The notes under the pieces were generated by a model. That model was not told where the DNA came from and did no database searches. It saw only the letters and a program-made list of their open reading frames with translations. 62,750 bases of DNA from Microbispora hainanensis (GTDB taxonomy: Bacteria; Actinomycetota; Actinomycetes; Streptosporangiales; Streptosporangiaceae): assembly GCF_006874475.1 (NCBI RefSeq), contig NZ_VIRM01000055.1:1-62750 (forward strand). Reading direction: 5' to 3'. Each line of letters starts with the position of its first letter. Positions within the stretch are counted from its first letter, which is position 1. Shown here piece by piece: positions 61,056-62,750 of this stretch. A program made the position numbers and the translations under genes.

Positions 61056-61244
61056 CCCGTCCACACTCCCCTCCGCGGGTCCCCTGAGTGAGTCTGGCAG
61101 GAGGCGGCTACAGGCCGGGCAGAAGGCGACTAAAGACGCAGTATGGGCACTTCTGGTACCAGGTGCCGTCGCGGAACGGGTGGCGGTCGACCTGCCGTAT
61201 CGCAGTGCGGACGCCGCACCTCGGGAGTGCCGGGCAGCGCGGCG

Positions 61245-61826
61245 ATGACGTCGGCGGCGTCGTCTCGCGGCATGTCCCCGGGAGTGACCGACCGGCGGGT
61301 CGACATCAGGCCCGTCAACGCCCTGATCACCGCGCTGACCGCGCTCGACCCATCCCCTCTCCACCAGGCCCGGCCTCCCGCGAGGCGCGTCGTCGGCACC
61401 TGCCGAGACTTCGCCACGATCGCCTGCGCCCTTCTGCGGTTACGCGGCATCCCTGCACGTGCGAGATGCGGGTTCGGCATGTACTTCAAGGAGGGCTACG
61501 GCCTCGACCACTGGATCACCGAATACTGGCGCGACGACGAAGACCGCTGGGTGCGCGTCGACACCCAGCACCTCGGCCGCGGCTTCGTCGCCCGCCCGGA
61601 CGACCTGGCCGAAGGCGAGTTCCTGACCGGAGGCGAAGCCTGGACCCGTTACCGCCAGGGCCACGTCGACGGCCACCGTTTCGGCGTCCCGGGCACGGAC
61701 GACGCCTGGGGACCGGACCTCCTCCTCGACACCCTCGCCGACACCTGCGCCGCCGCCCGTCTCCCCGCCCTATCCCGCCCTTCCACCCACCCCGACCTTG
61801 CCGTTCCTGCCCACCTACTCGCCTGA
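61245..61826 (+). CDS. transglutaminase-like domain protein, probably N-terminally truncated
   Basis: The frame gives about 193 residues with VVGTCRDFATIACALLRLRGIPARARCGFG near the middle (catalytic Cys), DHWITEYW (His) and VRVDTQHL (Asp), an intact transglutaminase triad. Family members I recall have some 50-60 more ordered residues before RPVNALI; here that part is an unrelated, Gly/Arg-rich stretch. The start is uncertain (61245, 61272 or 61284). It may be a decaying gene. Confidence 0.62.
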   Translation: MTSAASSRGMSPGVTDRRVDIRPVNALITALTALDPSPLHQARPPARRVVGTCRDFATIACALLRLRGIPARARCGFGMYFKEGYGLDHWITEYWRDDEDRWVRVDTQHLGRGFVARPDDLAEGEFLTGGEAWTRYRQGHVDGHRFGVPGTDDAWGPDLLLDTLADTCAAARLPALSRPSTHPDLAVPAHLLA

Positions 61827-61881
61827 TTATTACCAGCCCCTACGCACCCCGGGCCGGGAGGCCGTGCCTACAGTGGACGGT

Positions 61882-62750
61882 ATGGCTATCGCCATCGGCC
61901 TCGTCGGCGCGGGCCGCCGGGCAGCGGAGGTGCACGCACCGGCCATCGCGGCGTGTCCGGAAGCGCGCTTCGCGGGCGTGTGGGCGCGATCACCGGGTGC
62001 CACGCAGGCCCTCGCGGAGCGGTACGGCGTGCCGGCGTCCGGCCGCTTCGAGGACCTGCTCGACCACTGCGAGGCGGTGGTGTTCGCCGTGCCGCCTCCC
62101 GTCCAGCCCTACCTGGCGGAGGTCGCGGCGCGGCAGGACAAGGCACTGCTCCTGGAACGGCCCGTCGCGGGCGACCTGGCCGGCGCGGAGCGTCTGGCCG
62201 AGGCCGCCGAACGCACGGTCTCGCAGCTCGCGCTGCTCTGGCGTTACTCGGCGACTGTCCGCCACTTCCTGACCGACGCGGTTCCGAAGACCTTTCCGCA
62301 GGGGGCCAGCGGCCTGGTCGTCACGACCGCCCCGCCCGACCCGCGCCCATGGCGCAGAGGATTGAGCGTGCTGCGCGGGGACCTCGGCCCCGATCTCCTG
62401 GATCTCCTCGACGCCGCGCTCGGCCGTGTGATCGGCGTTCACGCGCACGGCCAGCCGACCGGCTGGTTCGGGATGATGTTCGAGCACGAGGGTGGGACCT
62501 ACAGCGAGATCTCCATGTACACCTCGCCCGAGCCCGTCAGGGAGCGCGCCGAGATCGAGGTGTTCGGCTCCGGCGGCGTGGCGGCCGTCGACGGCGTGGC
62601 CGCCGTCGGCCGGGAGGCCGTCGACACCATGTACCGCGAGTTCACGGACACCGCCGAGCACCGCCGGCGGCACGAGCTGGACGCGGCCCGCGGCCTGCAC
62701 CTTCAGCAGGTGATCGAGGCCGTGGAGAGCGACCTGCTCCACCGTGACGA
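61882..62750 (+). CDS. Gfo/Idh/MocA-family oxidoreductase, cut by the window end
   Basis: The visible 289 residues show an N-terminal Rossmann motif IGLVGAGRRAAEVHAPAIAAC near residue 4, the typical VFAVPPPVQPYLAEV loop and LLERPVAGDLAGAERLAEAA with the family E-(K/R)-P signature. A C-terminal sheet region follows. The substrate is unknown. TACAGT lies seven bases before the ATG. The 3' end is outside the window. Confidence 0.82.
   Translation, partial: MAIAIGLVGAGRRAAEVHAPAIAACPEARFAGVWARSPGATQALAERYGVPASGRFEDLLDHCEAVVFAVPPPVQPYLAEVAARQDKALLLERPVAGDLAGAERLAEAAERTVSQLALLWRYSATVRHFLTDAVPKTFPQGASGLVVTTAPPDPRPWRRGLSVLRGDLGPDLLDLLDAALGRVIGVHAHGQPTGWFGMMFEHEGGTYSEISMYTSPEPVRERAEIEVFGSGGVAAVDGVAAVGREAVDTMYREFTDTAEHRRRHELDAARGLHLQQVIEAVESDLLHRD

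Overview
The window is one stretch of a very GC-rich, codon-biased actinobacterial chromosome. Several features suggest an actinomycete close to the Streptosporangiaceae (an inference from gene content, not a measured identity): GTG and TTG starts are frequent, an HemE/HemY/HemQ haem branch and an IdeR-type iron box are present, and ROK-regulated sugar loci, many secreted multidomain enzymes and numerous leaderless starts of the form TANNNT-N6/7-ATG occur. No rRNA, tRNA, CRISPR array or insertion sequence was seen.

Left part (1-10.4 kb): a uracil-DNA glycosylase and a VOC protein are followed by a divergent esterase/MarR pair with three matching operator palindromes. Next comes the most unusual locus, a minus-strand cluster at 2728-7246. 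It encodes a ThiF-type E1-like adenylyltransferase with an extra N-terminal domain, a membrane M50 metallopeptidase with a PqqD-like N-terminus, two DUF6879-like paralogues, and two tiny peptides of 41 and 42 residues. The C-terminal 20 residues of these peptides align without gaps and end in Ser/Thr/Cys/Asn-rich tails. Each peptide gene appears to have its own TTGACC promoter. This looks like an undescribed ribosomally made, post-translationally modified peptide (RiPP) system. A repeat-bearing frame of five FGPxGG/D-like hexapeptides lies between one peptide and the peptidase. A DUF1707/PadR pair, a long hairpin downstream of an ECF-like promoter and a membrane hydrolase follow.

Middle part (10.4-37.7 kb): aconitase lies behind TamR-like and iron-box sites. 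It is followed by a MazEF-type toxin-antitoxin pair, a TauE exporter, a xylose-type ABC importer with its ROK repressor, a secreted zinc peptidase, dxs, an amino-acid permease, a LysE exporter and a secreted double esterase with one dead half. A graveyard of pseudogenes follows (old-yellow-enzyme remnant, DUF6247/toxin pair). Then come the fadAB beta-oxidation operon with TetR-type operators, a secreted alpha/beta hydrolase, and a VOC/RNase D/DUF3000 run.

Right part (37.7-62.75 kb): hemE is followed by a DUF4349 lipoprotein. A secreted sugar dehydrogenase plus Tat-exported TIM-barrel operon is divergent from a seven-gene ebo-type operon (MIPS-like, UbiA, TIM barrel, EboA, TatD, EboE, phosphodiesterase). 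A ROK regulator ends the cluster, and a shared AAAAGTTTC motif suggests common control. hemY-hemQ, msrB, a stand-alone LigD polymerase, small conserved proteins, trypco2, DUF2267, glutamate decarboxylase, a truncated transglutaminase and a Gfo/Idh/MocA gene cut by the window edge complete the map.
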